This document shows positions 16,927 through 25,771 of a DNA stretch of 34,938 nt, piece after piece. Source of the stretch: Burkholderia latens (GTDB lineage: Bacteria > Pseudomonadota > Gammaproteobacteria > Burkholderiales > Burkholderiaceae); assembly GCF_902499045.1 (NCBI RefSeq), contig NZ_CABVPL010000065.1, forward strand, positions 1 to 34,938. Reading direction: 5' to 3'. A program made the translations under genes and the position numbers. The notes below the pieces were generated by a model. That model saw only the letters and a program-made list of their open reading frames with translations. It did no database searches and was not told the DNA's origin. Position 1 is the stretch's first letter; each line of letters starts with the position of its first letter.

Positions 16927-16939
16927 TGAGTAACACTCA
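16927..16939. promoter_or_regulatory. TGAGT-AAC-ACTCA operator candidate for the TetR regulator
   Basis: A perfect 5-bp inverted repeat with a 3-bp centre sits 38 bp before the TetR start and 144 bp before liuA. A TTGACG at 16948-16953 could be a -35 element for liuA, though no good -10 follows. Position suggests control of both genes by the TetR protein. Confidence 0.45.
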
Positions 16940-17083
16940 AAAAACTATTGACGCCAAACCTGGCGACGCGCGAAACTGTGCGAAATTTCCGCTACATTGG
17001 CTTGATGAATCGACGCATTGATCCGATTTGAGCGAAACTCAGAAATCGGTGCGTGCAACCCACTTTCTGGAGACGGAGGAGAC

Positions 17084-18265
17084 ATGATCAACCTGCCCGG
17101 CGTGCAATTCATGCTCGGTGAAGACATCGAGATGCTGCGCGACGCCGTCGCGACGTTTGCGGCGAAGGAAATCACGCCGCGCGCGGCGGAGGTCGACCGC
17201 ACCGACCAGTTCCCGATGGATCTGTGGAAGAAGTTCGGCGATCTCGGCGTGCTGGGCATGACCGTGTCCGAGGAATACGGCGGCGCGAACATGGGCTACA
17301 CCGCGCACATGGTCGCGATGGAGGAGATCTCGCGCGCGTCGGCGTCGATCGGCCTGTCGTACGGCGCGCATTCGAACCTGTGCGTGAATCAGATCCACCG
17401 CAACGGCACCGACGCGCAAAAGCAGAAATACCTGCCGAAGCTCGTGTCGGGCGAGCATATCGGCGCGCTTGCGATGAGCGAGCCGAACGCGGGTTCCGAC
17501 GTCGTCAGCATGAAGCTGCGCGCGGACAAGCGCGGCGACCATTACGTGCTCAACGGCACGAAGATGTGGATCACCAACGGCCCCGACTGCGACACGCTCG
17601 TCGTCTACGCGAAGACGGACATCGACGCCGGCCCGCGCGGCATCACCGCGTTCATCGTCGAGAAGGGGATGAAGGGCTTCTCGGTCGCGCAGAAGCTCGA
17701 CAAGCTCGGCATGCGCGGGTCGCACACGGGCGAGCTCGTGTTCCAGGACGTCGAAGTGCCGGAAGAAAACATTCTCGGCCAGCTCAACGGCGGCGTGAAG
17801 GTGCTGATGAGCGGCCTCGACTACGAACGCGCGGTGCTGTCGGGCGGCCCGACGGGCATCATGGCCGCGTGTCTCGACGCGGTGGTTCCGTATATTCACG
17901 ACCGCAAGCAGTTCGGTCAGGCGATCGGCGAGTTCCAGCTGATCCAGGGCAAGGTCGCCGACATGTACACCACGTTCCAGGCATGCCGCGCGTATCTGTA
18001 CGCGGTCGGCCGCCACCTGGACTCGGCGGGCAGCGACCATATCCGCCAGGTGCGCAAGGACTGCGCGGGGGTGATTCTCTACACGGCCGAGAAGGCGACG
18101 TGGATGGCCGGCGAGGCGATCCAGATCCTCGGCGGCAACGGCTACATCAACGAATACCCGGTCGGCCGCCTGTGGCGCGATGCGAAGCTCTACGAGATCG
18201 GCGCCGGCACGAGCGAGATCCGCCGGATGCTGATCGGCCGCGAGCTGTTCGCGGAAACGATGTAA
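17084..18265 (+). CDS. liuA: Isovaleryl-CoA dehydrogenase
   Basis: The 393-residue flavoprotein has the acyl-CoA dehydrogenase fold: helical N domain, beta domain with [15 protein letters not shown] and [17 protein letters not shown] (FAD and substrate contacts), and C-terminal helical domain with [22 protein letters not shown] and the [18 protein letters not shown] tail. Glu248 in [13 protein letters not shown] is at the isovaleryl-CoA dehydrogenase position of the catalytic base, not the later position used by medium- or short-chain enzymes. It oxidises isovaleryl-CoA to 3-methylcrotonyl-CoA. The ATG at 17084 follows GGAGGAG (17075-17081). It is first in liuABCD. Confidence 0.95.
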   Translation: MINLPGVQFMLGEDIEMLRDAVATFAAKEITPRAAEVDRTDQFPMDLWKKFGDLGVLGMTVSEEYGGANMGYTAHMVAMEEISRASASIGLSYGAHSNLCVNQIHRNGTDAQKQKYLPKLVSGEHIGALAMSEPNAGSDVVSMKLRADKRGDHYVLNGTKMWITNGPDCDTLVVYAKTDIDAGPRGITAFIVEKGMKGFSVAQKLDKLGMRGSHTGELVFQDVEVPEENILGQLNGGVKVLMSGLDYERAVLSGGPTGIMAACLDAVVPYIHDRKQFGQAIGEFQLIQGKVADMYTTFQACRAYLYAVGRHLDSAGSDHIRQVRKDCAGVILYTAEKATWMAGEAIQILGGNGYINEYPVGRLWRDAKLYEIGAGTSEIRRMLIGRELFAETM

Positions 18266-18296
18266 CGCCCCACGTCACGCGAACGGAGCCCCGTCG

Positions 18297-19904
18297 ATGC
18301 CGATCATCGAATCGAAACTGAACCCGCGTTCGGAAGACTTCCGCGCGAACGCCGCGGCGCTGGAGGCGGTCGTCGCCGACCTGCGCGCGAAGATCGAACA
18401 GCTCGCGCAAGGCGGCGGCCAGGCCGCGCGCGACAAGCACCTCGCGCGCGGCAAGCTGCTGCCGCGCGACCGGATCGCGCAACTGCTCGATCCCGGCGCG
18501 CCGTTCCTCGAGTTCTCGCAGCTCGCGGCGAACGGCATGTACAACGACGACGCGCCGGGCGCGGGCGTGATCACCGGGATCGGCCGCATTGCCGGCCGCG
18601 AATGCGTGATCGTGTGCAACGACGCGACGGTCAAGGGCGGCACCTACTACCCGATGACCGTGAAGAAGCACGTGCGCGCGCAGGAAATCGCCGCGGAAAA
18701 CCGGCTGCCGTGCGTGTATCTCGTCGACTCGGGCGGCGCGAACCTGCCGAACCAGGACGACGTGTTTCCTGATCGCGACCACTTCGGACGCATCTTCTAC
18801 AACCAGGCAACGATGTCGGCCGCGGGGATCGCGCAGATCGCGGTCGTGATGGGCTCGTGCACGGCCGGCGGCGCATATGTGCCGGCGATGAGCGACGAGT
18901 CGATCATCGTGAAGAACCAGGGCACGATTTTCCTCGGCGGGCCGCCGCTCGTGAAGGCCGCGACCGGCGAGGAAGTGAGCGCCGAGGATCTCGGCGGCGG
19001 CGACGTGCACACGCGCCTGTCCGGCGTGGCCGACCATCTCGCGCAGAACGATTCGCACGCGCTGTCGATCGCGCGCAACATCGTCAGTCATCTCGCGCCG
19101 AAGATCGCGTCGCCGGTGGCGCTGCGCGAGCCGAAGCCGCCGCGCTACGACGCGAAGAGCCTGTACGGCGTGATTCCGGTCGACACGCGCAAGCCGTTCG
19201 ACGTGCGCGAGGTGATTGCGCGCATCGTCGACGATTCGGAGTTCGACGAATTCAAGGCGCGCTTCGGCACGACGCTCGTTACGGGCTTCGCGCACATCTG
19301 GGGGCATCCGGTCGGGATCGTCGCGAACAACGGCATTCTGTTTTCCGAATCGGCGGTGAAGGGCGCGCACTTCATCGAGCTGTGCTGCCAGCGCAAGATT
19401 CCGCTCGTGTTCCTGCAGAACATCACGGGCTTCATGGTCGGCCGCAAGTACGAGAACGAAGGCATCGCGCGCCACGGCGCGAAGATGGTCACGGCCGTGT
19501 CGAATGCGAAGGTGCCGAAGTTCACGGTGATCATCGGCGGCTCGTTCGGCGCCGGCAACTACGGGATGTGCGGCCGCGCGTTCGGTCCGCGCTTCCTGTG
19601 GATGTGGCCGAATGCGCGGATCTCGGTGATGGGCGGCGAACAGGCCGCGTCGGTGCTCGCGACGGTGCGCCGCGACGGCATCGAGGCGAAGGGCGGCACG
19701 TGGTCGGCCGACGACGAAGATGCGTTCAAGCAGCCGATTCGCGACCAGTACGAGCGCCAGGGGCATCCGTATTACGCGAGCGCGCGCTTGTGGGACGACG
19801 GCGTGATCGATCCGGCGCAGACGCGCGACGTGCTCGGGCTCGGGCTTGCCGCGTCGATGAACGCGCCGATCGAAGACACGCGCTTCGGCGTGTTCCGCAT
19901 GTAA
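18297..19904 (+). CDS. liuB: 3-Methylcrotonyl-CoA carboxylase beta subunit (carboxyltransferase)
   Basis: The 535-residue product has the acyl-CoA carboxyltransferase fold in two crotonase-like halves. The N half has [46 protein letters not shown] and [16 protein letters not shown]; the C half has [19 protein letters not shown] and [16 protein letters not shown] with the oxyanion-hole glycines. The LPNQ(D/A)xVFPD block is characteristic of the methylcrotonyl enzyme rather than propionyl-CoA carboxylase. It transfers carboxyl from biotin on LiuD to 3-methylcrotonyl-CoA. It begins 31 bp after liuA. Confidence 0.96.
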   Translation: MPIIESKLNPRSEDFRANAAALEAVVADLRAKIEQLAQGGGQAARDKHLARGKLLPRDRIAQLLDPGAPFLEFSQLAANGMYNDDAPGAGVITGIGRIAGRECVIVCNDATVKGGTYYPMTVKKHVRAQEIAAENRLPCVYLVDSGGANLPNQDDVFPDRDHFGRIFYNQATMSAAGIAQIAVVMGSCTAGGAYVPAMSDESIIVKNQGTIFLGGPPLVKAATGEEVSAEDLGGGDVHTRLSGVADHLAQNDSHALSIARNIVSHLAPKIASPVALREPKPPRYDAKSLYGVIPVDTRKPFDVREVIARIVDDSEFDEFKARFGTTLVTGFAHIWGHPVGIVANNGILFSESAVKGAHFIELCCQRKIPLVFLQNITGFMVGRKYENEGIARHGAKMVTAVSNAKVPKFTVIIGGSFGAGNYGMCGRAFGPRFLWMWPNARISVMGGEQAASVLATVRRDGIEAKGGTWSADDEDAFKQPIRDQYERQGHPYYASARLWDDGVIDPAQTRDVLGLGLAASMNAPIEDTRFGVFRM

Positions 19905-19923
19905 CGGCCGGGAGGACTGACCG

Positions 19924-20709
19924 ATGCGATACGAAACGATCAAGGTGAGCGAAGCCGGCCGCGTGGCGACCGTCACGCTCGCGCGGCCCGACGTGCGCAA
20001 TGCCTTCAACGAGACGACGATCGCCGAGCTGACCACCGCGTTCGAGTGGCTCGACGCGCACGAAGGCGTGCGCGCGGTCGTGCTCGCCGCGGAAGGCGCG
20101 GCGTTCTGCGCGGGCGCGGACCTGAACTGGATGAAGAAGATGGCCGGTTACTCGGACGACGAGAACCGCGCCGACGCGCGCAAGCTCGCGCGGATGCTCG
20201 AGGCGATCCATCGCTGCGGCAAGCCGGTGATCGCGCGCGTGCACGGCGACGCGTATGCGGGCGGCGTGGGGCTGGTCGCGGCGGCCGATATCGCGATCGC
20301 CGCCGACGGCGCGAAGTTCTGCCTGTCGGAGGCGCGGCTCGGGCTGATTCCCGCGACGATCGCGCCGTACGTCGTGCGTGCGATGGGCGAGCGCGCGGCG
20401 CGCCGCTACTTCACGACGGCCGAGGTGTTCGACAGCGCGCGGGCGGCCTCGCTCGGCTTCATTCACGACGCGGTGCCGGCCGATGCGCTCGACGACACGG
20501 TCGCGAAGCTGGCCGCGACGCTCGTCGCGAACGGCCCCGCCGCGGTGCGCGCGTGCAAGCGGCTCGTTGCCGACGTCGCCGGCCGGCCGCTCGACGCGAC
20601 GCTGATCGAGCAGACCGCCGACTGGATCGCGCGCACCCGCGCCGGCGCGGAAGCGCGCGAAGGGATCGCGTCCTTCCTCGAGAAACGCACGCCTTCGTGG
20701 CGTGAATGA
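19924..20709 (+). CDS. liuC: Methylglutaconyl-CoA hydratase (enoyl-CoA hydratase family)
   Basis: The 261-residue product shows the crotonase marks LARPDVRNAFNETTIAEL, EGAAFCAGADLNWMKKMA (oxyanion loop), and HGDAYAGGVGLVAAADIAIAADGAKFCLSEARLGLIPATIAPYV, with the SEARLGLIPATI block carrying the catalytic Glu region. By family and operon place it hydrates 3-methylglutaconyl-CoA to HMG-CoA. GGAGG (19911-19915) precedes the ATG by 8 nt; the gap from liuB is 19 bp. Confidence 0.93.
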   Translation: MRYETIKVSEAGRVATVTLARPDVRNAFNETTIAELTTAFEWLDAHEGVRAVVLAAEGAAFCAGADLNWMKKMAGYSDDENRADARKLARMLEAIHRCGKPVIARVHGDAYAGGVGLVAAADIAIAADGAKFCLSEARLGLIPATIAPYVVRAMGERAARRYFTTAEVFDSARAASLGFIHDAVPADALDDTVAKLAATLVANGPAAVRACKRLVADVAGRPLDATLIEQTADWIARTRAGAEAREGIASFLEKRTPSWRE

Positions 20710-20745
20710 CGGCGTGCCTCTAACTTTCCGGACGACATCGAAGCC

Positions 20746-22746
20746 ATGTTCGACAAGATTCTGATCGCCAACCGCGGCGAAATCGCCTGCCGCGTCGCCG
20801 CGACGTGCAAACGTCTCGGGATCGCGAGCGTCGCCGTCTATTCCGACGCGGACGCGAACGCGAAGCACGTCGCCGCCTGCGACGAAGCCGTGCACATCGG
20901 CGGCTCGGCCGCCGCGGACAGCTATCTGCGCATCGACCGCATCATCGACGCCGCGCGCGCGGCCGGCGCGCAGGCCATCCACCCCGGCTACGGCTTCCTG
21001 TCGGAGAACGAGGATTTCGCGCATGCGTGCGAAGAGGCCGGCATCGTGTTCATCGGGCCGCCGGTCAACGCGATCTCGGCGATGGGCTCGAAGGCGGCCG
21101 CGAAGGCGCTGATGCACGCGGCCGCGGTGCCGCTCGTGCCCGGCTATCACGGCGACGACCAGGACGCGCACAACCTGCATCGCGAAGCCGACCGGATCGG
21201 CTACCCGGTGCTGCTGAAGGCGAGCGCGGGCGGCGGCGGCAAGGGCATGCGCGTGGTCGAGCGCTCCGAGGACTTCCTCGCGGCGCTGGCGTCGTGCCAG
21301 CGCGAGGCCGCGAGCAGCTTCGGCAACGACCGCGTGCTGATCGAGAAATACCTGACGCGTCCGCGTCACGTCGAAGTGCAGGTGTTCGGCGATACGCACG
21401 GCAACACCGTGTACCTGTTCGATCGCGACTGCTCGGTGCAGCGCCGTCACCAGAAGGTGCTCGAGGAAGCGCCGGCGCCGGGCCTGCATCCGGACGTGCG
21501 CCAGGCGATGGGCGAAGCAGCCGTCGCGGCCGCGCGCGCGGTGAATTACGTCGGCGCGGGCACCGTCGAATTCATCATGACGGGCGAAGCGTTCTACTTC
21601 ATGGAGATGAACACCCGCCTGCAGGTCGAGCATCCGGTCACCGAGATGGTCACGGGGCTCGATCTCGTCGAGTGGCAACTGCGCGTCGCGGCGGGCGAGC
21701 CGCTGCCGCTGAAGCAGGACGAGCTGCGCGTGCACGGGCATGCGATCGAGGCGCGGCTTTACGCGGAGAATCCGGCGCGCGGCTTCCTGCCGTCCACCGG
21801 CACGCTGAAGCATCTGCGGCTGCCGGACGGCGTCGAGTTCGCGATCGGCGCGCCGGTGCGCGTCGACAGCGGCGTACGCGAAGGCGATGCGATCACGCCG
21901 TTCTACGATCCGATGATCGCGAAGCTGATCGTGCACGGCGCGGACCGCGCGGAAGCGCTCGGCCGGATGCTGCGCGCGCTGCAGGCTTGCGAGGTGGTCG
22001 GCCTGCATACCAATGCCGCGTTCCTGCAGCGGATCGTCACCAGCCATCCGTTCGCGATCGCCGATCTCGACACGGGCCTGATCGAGCGCAACCACGACGC
22101 GTTGTTCGCGCCGCAACAGCCGCCGCGCGCGACGCTCGCGCTGGCCTGCGCGGCGCTTCTCGCGCGTGAGCGCGATGCGGCCGCGCGCCAGGGCGCGTCG
22201 CCGTGGTGCGCGCTGCCGGATTGGCGGCTGAACGGCGGCTATCGCCGCACGCTCGAATGGCATGCGCCGGATCGCGAAGCGGATGTGACCGTCACGTATG
22301 AGGACGATGGCGTCAACACGCGCGTCGCCACCGGCGATGCGGCCGCGCAGTCGTTCGCGTGGACGCGCGGCGCGACGCCGCTCGACTTCGACGTGACGCT
22401 CGGCGGCGTGCGCAGCAGCGGACGCGTGTATGCGGACGGCGACAGTTTCCACGTGTTCACGCAGGGCGTGGCCGAGACGTTCGAGTGGCGCAACGTGCTT
22501 GCGCACGCGGGCGACGCGGAGCATGGCGGCGGCCGCCTGACCGCGCCGATGCCCGGCAAGGTGATCGCGGTGCTGGTCGAGCCCGGTCAGAAGGTCGACG
22601 CCGGCACGCCGCTGATCGTGATGGAAGCGATGAAGATGGAGCACACGATCGGCGCGCCGGGCGCGGGTGTGGTCGCGGAAGTGCTGTACGGCGTCGGCGA
22701 TCAGGTCGCGGATGGCGCGCAACTGCTGGTGATGGCGGAACAGTAA
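20746..22746 (+). CDS. liuD: 3-Methylcrotonyl-CoA carboxylase alpha subunit (biotin-containing)
   Basis: The 666-residue product has biotin carboxylase domains first (FDKILIANRGEIACRV, the glycine-rich ATP loop KASAGGGGKGMRVV, HVEVQVFGD, RDCSVQRRHQKVLEEAPAP, EMNTRLQVEHPVTEMVTG), then a linker of about 140 residues, then a biotinyl domain with EAMKMEH, where Lys630 carries biotin. It carboxylates biotin with ATP and bicarbonate for transfer by LiuB. It ends the liuABCD run; a GC-rich hairpin follows the stop. The expected liuE (HMG-CoA lyase) is not next. Confidence 0.96.
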   Translation: MFDKILIANRGEIACRVAATCKRLGIASVAVYSDADANAKHVAACDEAVHIGGSAAADSYLRIDRIIDAARAAGAQAIHPGYGFLSENEDFAHACEEAGIVFIGPPVNAISAMGSKAAAKALMHAAAVPLVPGYHGDDQDAHNLHREADRIGYPVLLKASAGGGGKGMRVVERSEDFLAALASCQREAASSFGNDRVLIEKYLTRPRHVEVQVFGDTHGNTVYLFDRDCSVQRRHQKVLEEAPAPGLHPDVRQAMGEAAVAAARAVNYVGAGTVEFIMTGEAFYFMEMNTRLQVEHPVTEMVTGLDLVEWQLRVAAGEPLPLKQDELRVHGHAIEARLYAENPARGFLPSTGTLKHLRLPDGVEFAIGAPVRVDSGVREGDAITPFYDPMIAKLIVHGADRAEALGRMLRALQACEVVGLHTNAAFLQRIVTSHPFAIADLDTGLIERNHDALFAPQQPPRATLALACAALLARERDAAARQGASPWCALPDWRLNGGYRRTLEWHAPDREADVTVTYEDDGVNTRVATGDAAAQSFAWTRGATPLDFDVTLGGVRSSGRVYADGDSFHVFTQGVAETFEWRNVLAHAGDAEHGGGRLTAPMPGKVIAVLVEPGQKVDAGTPLIVMEAMKMEHTIGAPGAGVVAEVLYGVGDQVADGAQLLVMAEQ

Positions 22747-22767
22747 GCGGCGGATTTGCCGCGCACG

Positions 22768-22809
22768 GGCCGGCGTGGCGTCTTGCGGCGCGACGCCGGC
22801 CTTGTCGTT
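22768..22809 (+). terminator. Candidate terminator after liuD
   Basis: GGCCGGCGT (22768-22776) pairs perfectly with ACGCCGGCC (22793-22801), with further partial pairing inside, and is followed by TTGTCGTTT. It starts 22 bp after the liuD stop. The T-run is interrupted. Confidence 0.5.
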
Positions 22810-22941
22810 TGCGGCCGCCTCGCCGATCGCCATCGTGTGGCGTCGTGCCGCGCGGATGGCGAATCGCGTGCGGCATGCGTTCCGTTCCGCGCATGACGTT
22901 CCATGACAGTCCGTTCGCGCGTGCTCCGCTAGACTGGCGGA

Positions 22942-22972
22942 TTGCGCGCGCCTGCGTGCCGCGCGCTACACT
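22942..22972 (+). promoter_or_regulatory. Possible sigma-70 promoter of the plus-strand DUF2827 gene
   Basis: TTGCGC (22942-22947) and TACACT (22967-22972) are separated by 19 bp, longer than ideal. The -10 box is good and lies about 30 bp before the ATG at 23003, giving a short leader with no clear Shine-Dalgarno. Confidence 0.3.
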
Positions 22973-23002
22973 GCGTCCATTCACTCTCTCATCCCGCCGA
23001 CG

Positions 23003-24145
23003 ATGACGTCTCTTGTCCTGACCGGCCTGCGCATCGGTATCACGATCGGACTGCGCGCCCCCGACGAAAGCCTGTGGATCAACGGAATCAAGCAGAATGC
23101 GCTGTTCCTCGCGAAGCTGCTGATGGCGTCGCCGCACGGCTACCGCGTGACGCTGGTCAACACGACCGACGTGCCTCTGACCGACGCGCTGCCATGGGAT
23201 CGCACCGTATACGACACGCGCGCGTTCGCCGACATGAAGGATGCGCTCGACGTGCTGATCGAGCTCGGCGGCCAGATCGACGGCGCGCAGACGGCCTACC
23301 TGAAGGCGCGCGGCGCGAAGATCGTCAGCTATTGCTGCGGCGTCGAGTACATCAACGCGATGGAATCGATGCTGTTCGGACGGCGGCTGTGGGATTCGCT
23401 GTTCATCAACCGCGGCTACGACGAGGTATGGGCGATTCCGCAGATCGCGCCGTCGTCGCTGCCGTTCCTGCAGTCGCTGCGCCGCTGCCCGGGGCGCGTC
23501 GTGCCGTTCGTGTGGGATCCGATGTTTCTCCGCGAGCGCGCGGCGTCGCTCCCCGAGCACGGCGAGTACCGGCCGCGCAGCGAGCCGGGCAAGCGGCTCA
23601 CGGTGATGGAGCCGAATCACAACGTCGTGAAGTTCTGCGTGTATCCGATGCTGATCATCGATGAAGCGTACCGGCGCGACCCCGATGCGATCTGCTTCAC
23701 GCACGTGACGAATGCCGATCGTCTCGCGCACGACAGCCCCGAGTTCGTGATGCTGATGAACTACCTCGACATCGTGCGCGCCGGCAAGGCGAGCTTCGTC
23801 GGCCGTTTCGATACGCCGCTGTTCCTGGCGGAATTGACCGACATCGTCGTGTCGCATCAATGGTCGAACCCGCTCAACTACTTCTATTTCGACGTGTGCT
23901 GGCAGGGCTATCCGCTCGTGCACAACGCGAGCCTCGCGCCCGATCTCGGCTACTACTATCCGGACAACGACGTGCAGAAGGGCGCGGACGCGCTGCTGCA
24001 CGCGCTGCACACGCACGACGACGACTGGGAAGGGTACACGCGGCGCCAGCGCGAGATTCTCGGCCGCTATACGTCGGCGAATCCGGCGCTCGTCGCCGAG
24101 TACGACGCGCTGCTCGCCAATCTGATCGGCGCGACGGCTGCGTGA
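23003..24145 (+). CDS. DUF2827 family protein (predicted GT-B glycosyltransferase), copy D
   Basis: The 380-residue product matches the three other copies in three blocks: N-terminal ESLWINGIKQNALFLAKLL (a Rossmann-like start), central EPNHNVVKFCVYPML, and C-terminal VVSHQWSNPLNYFYF with GYPLVHNASL and LGYYYPDND. The last block resembles the donor-binding half of GT4-type GT-B enzymes (G-x-PVV..., then a loop and Asp). This copy has W-S-N where the others have W-E-N, so a possible key Glu is changed. No signal peptide or TM; cytoplasmic. DUF2827 is a family of unknown function known mainly from Burkholderia; the transferase reading is inference. It has no close operon partner and lacks a good ribosome-binding site. 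Confidence 0.82.
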   Translation: MTSLVLTGLRIGITIGLRAPDESLWINGIKQNALFLAKLLMASPHGYRVTLVNTTDVPLTDALPWDRTVYDTRAFADMKDALDVLIELGGQIDGAQTAYLKARGAKIVSYCCGVEYINAMESMLFGRRLWDSLFINRGYDEVWAIPQIAPSSLPFLQSLRRCPGRVVPFVWDPMFLRERAASLPEHGEYRPRSEPGKRLTVMEPNHNVVKFCVYPMLIIDEAYRRDPDAICFTHVTNADRLAHDSPEFVMLMNYLDIVRAGKASFVGRFDTPLFLAELTDIVVSHQWSNPLNYFYFDVCWQGYPLVHNASLAPDLGYYYPDNDVQKGADALLHALHTHDDDWEGYTRRQREILGRYTSANPALVAEYDALLANLIGATAA

Positions 24146-24211
24146 GATTGCGCGGCCTGTCGTCGTCCGTGCCATCAGTCAATGTATGAAGAAAGCATGC
24201 CGTTAAAAAAG

Positions 24212-24244
24212 AAACCGCCGAACCGGGGAAATTCGACGGTTTTT
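24212..24244. terminator. Bidirectional intrinsic terminator
   Basis: AAACCGCCGAA (24212-24222) pairs with TTCGACGGTTT (24232-24242) with one mismatch and a 9-nt loop, followed by TTTTT (24240-24244) on the plus strand. On the minus strand the same hairpin is followed by TTTCTTTTTT (from AAAAAAGAAA upstream), so it can work both ways. It lies 67 bp after copy D. Confidence 0.8.
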
Positions 24245-24890
24245 GAAGGCACGAATTTGACGGCTCCGAGGGAAGTCCGTCGGAAATTATTTTAGAGGTT
24301 AACAAGTCGAAAAGATTGTTAAACATCTTTCAATCGACAAGTGTCATATAATTGGATCGATATTATCGATTTGGTCTTGGTCTGATTAATGTCGGGATAT
24401 TCGCAATATCGTTTGAAACGGCGAAATTGAAGTCTGCAAGGATCGAATGCCGGGCGGGAACCCGATTCCCGTAGGGAGCGCCCGGTTCACGCGGAGAATC
24501 CAGGCGGCCGACAGCCGACGCGAATTCGCGAATCGCTATTTGTCGGACGAAAAAACAAACGGGCGATCATGAAACGGCTCTTGCGGGTAAATCGATCCGA
24601 TTGCGCCTGTTTGAGCGCCTCGAGCAAACGCTTTCCGCGGCAAAATCGTCGGCGGTTTTATGTAACCTGTCGCACAGTCGCCGGCGCGCATGCGTGATGT
24701 ATTTATCGTGTTTGAATATCGTTGACAATATCGGATTTGACGGCGCGACGAAATGAAAAGTACGCTCCCGGAAAAGATCGAAACAAGAGGTTGGGCCGGG
24801 TAGGCAGTGGCGCGCGTCGTGGTCGGCTCGCTCCACGAGTATCGAGAGTGCGGGCCGTCGACGGCGGCCCGACATTTGCCGGAGCGCCGG
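24245..24890. other. AT-rich intergenic and leader region before the EAL gene
   Basis: This stretch of about 645 bp has much lower GC than all neighbouring genes, especially 24290-24430 and 24640-24760. It contains a perfect TATAAT (24347-24352) without a good -35, an ATCGAT/ATCGAT repeat (24356-24370), the perfect palindrome GATATT-CGC-AATATC (24396-24410), and further AATATCG copies at 24715-24721 and 24727-24733 flanking a TTGACA (24722-24727). A stable hairpin is listed separately. A 42-codon frame at 24569-24697 has no ribosome-binding site and is not called. The region is probably a regulated promoter with a long leader for the EAL gene. Confidence 0.6.
24450..24485 (+). other. Stable two-part hairpin in the leader of the EAL gene
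   Basis: CCGGGCG (24450-24456) pairs with CGCCCGG (24479-24485); inside, TCCC-GTA-GGGA (24467-24477) forms a second small hairpin. It is not followed by a T-run, so it is not an ordinary terminator. It does not match a c-di-GMP (GEMM) riboswitch that I recognise. It may be an RNA control element or a chance structure. Confidence 0.4.
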
Positions 24891-25694
24891 ATGAATGCGG
24901 TCGAACCTCGCCTGGAGGCGAACAGGGTAGCGAACCGGAGCGAGATCGATCTCGTGTTCGGCGCACCCGACGATCACCCCGACCTTGCGTCGGTACGCAG
25001 TTTCGTCGAAAGCCGGCTCGGCTTTGCGCGCGAGCCGGTCTGCCGCGCCGATCTGTCGGGCGGTGTGCTGTATCACGAATGCCTCGCGCGGTTGCGCTGG
25101 GGCTCGCACGACGCGTTGCCGCCGGTTGCATTCCTGCCGCGGCTCGAGTCGCTCGGGCTGATGCGCTGGTTCGACCGGCTCGTGGTCGGCCGGACGATCG
25201 ACGCGCTGCGCGCCGATCCGAAGGCCGTGTACGGCTGCAACATCGCGGCGGCGAGCGCGGTCGTCGACGACGCGTGGTTGCCGATCTTCAGGCGGCTCGA
25301 GCGCGAGCCGTCGGTGGCTGCGCGGCTCGTCGTCGAGATCACCGAGGCGGGGCCGCTGAACCCGGTCGCGGGGCGGTCGTTCGTGAATCGCTTTCGGCAG
25401 GCCGGATGCCGCGTCGCGATCGACGATTTCGGTGTCGGCTTCAGCGCGCTGAACAACCTGGTGATCGGCAACCCCGACATCGTGAAGCTCGACAGGTCGG
25501 TCCTGTCGCTGATCAAGCGCAACGCGATCGGGCGCTACCAGTTTCGCCGGCTGATCGCGTTCGCGCACGAAAGCGCGCGGCACGTCGTCGTCGAAGGCGT
25601 GGAGAACGAGGTCGACCGGCAGATGATCGTGGATTCCGGCGTCGCATGGGCGCAGGGCATTCGTTTTCCATGCCGGCCGCCGGCGGCTGCGTGA
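24891..25694 (+). CDS. Stand-alone EAL-domain protein (c-di-GMP phosphodiesterase, predicted active)
   Basis: The 267-residue product is one EAL domain after about 30 leader residues, with no membrane or sensor domain. The signature Glu is in ECLARLR (Glu63, Arg67; ECL in place of EAL). The other metal and catalytic residues are present: Asn117, Glu149/Glu152 (VEITE), Asp178-Asp179 in DDFGVGFS (loop 6), Lys199, Glu235 (VVEGVE) and Gln255 in AQGI. It should cleave c-di-GMP to pGpG. GGAG at 24881-24884 sets the ATG at 24891. It lies between DUF2827 genes of the adhesin locus, suggesting local control of adhesion or biofilm (inference). Confidence 0.9.
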   Translation: MNAVEPRLEANRVANRSEIDLVFGAPDDHPDLASVRSFVESRLGFAREPVCRADLSGGVLYHECLARLRWGSHDALPPVAFLPRLESLGLMRWFDRLVVGRTIDALRADPKAVYGCNIAAASAVVDDAWLPIFRRLEREPSVAARLVVEITEAGPLNPVAGRSFVNRFRQAGCRVAIDDFGVGFSALNNLVIGNPDIVKLDRSVLSLIKRNAIGRYQFRRLIAFAHESARHVVVEGVENEVDRQMIVDSGVAWAQGIRFPCRPPAAA

Positions 25695-25771
25695 CGTGGG
25701 GTGACGCCGCATGGAGCCACCGCGCGCCTGGCGCGCCGGCATCGGGCAACGGATCGTAAAGGGGCGGGGGC

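Noticed and set aside
19726-22833. Very long open frame on the minus strand opposite liuC and liuD
   Set aside because: It is antisense to two clear enzymes. Its peptide is Arg/His/Asp-rich with no domain, the usual by-product of high-GC codon use.
24212-24244. Possible attachment site or mobile-element border near the composition change
   Set aside because: No flanking direct repeats, integrase, tRNA or transposase; the hairpin with T-runs is fully explained as a bidirectional terminator.
24569-24697. 42-codon open frame in the AT-rich region
   Set aside because: No ribosome-binding site, no recognisable product, Arg-rich; not supported as a gene.
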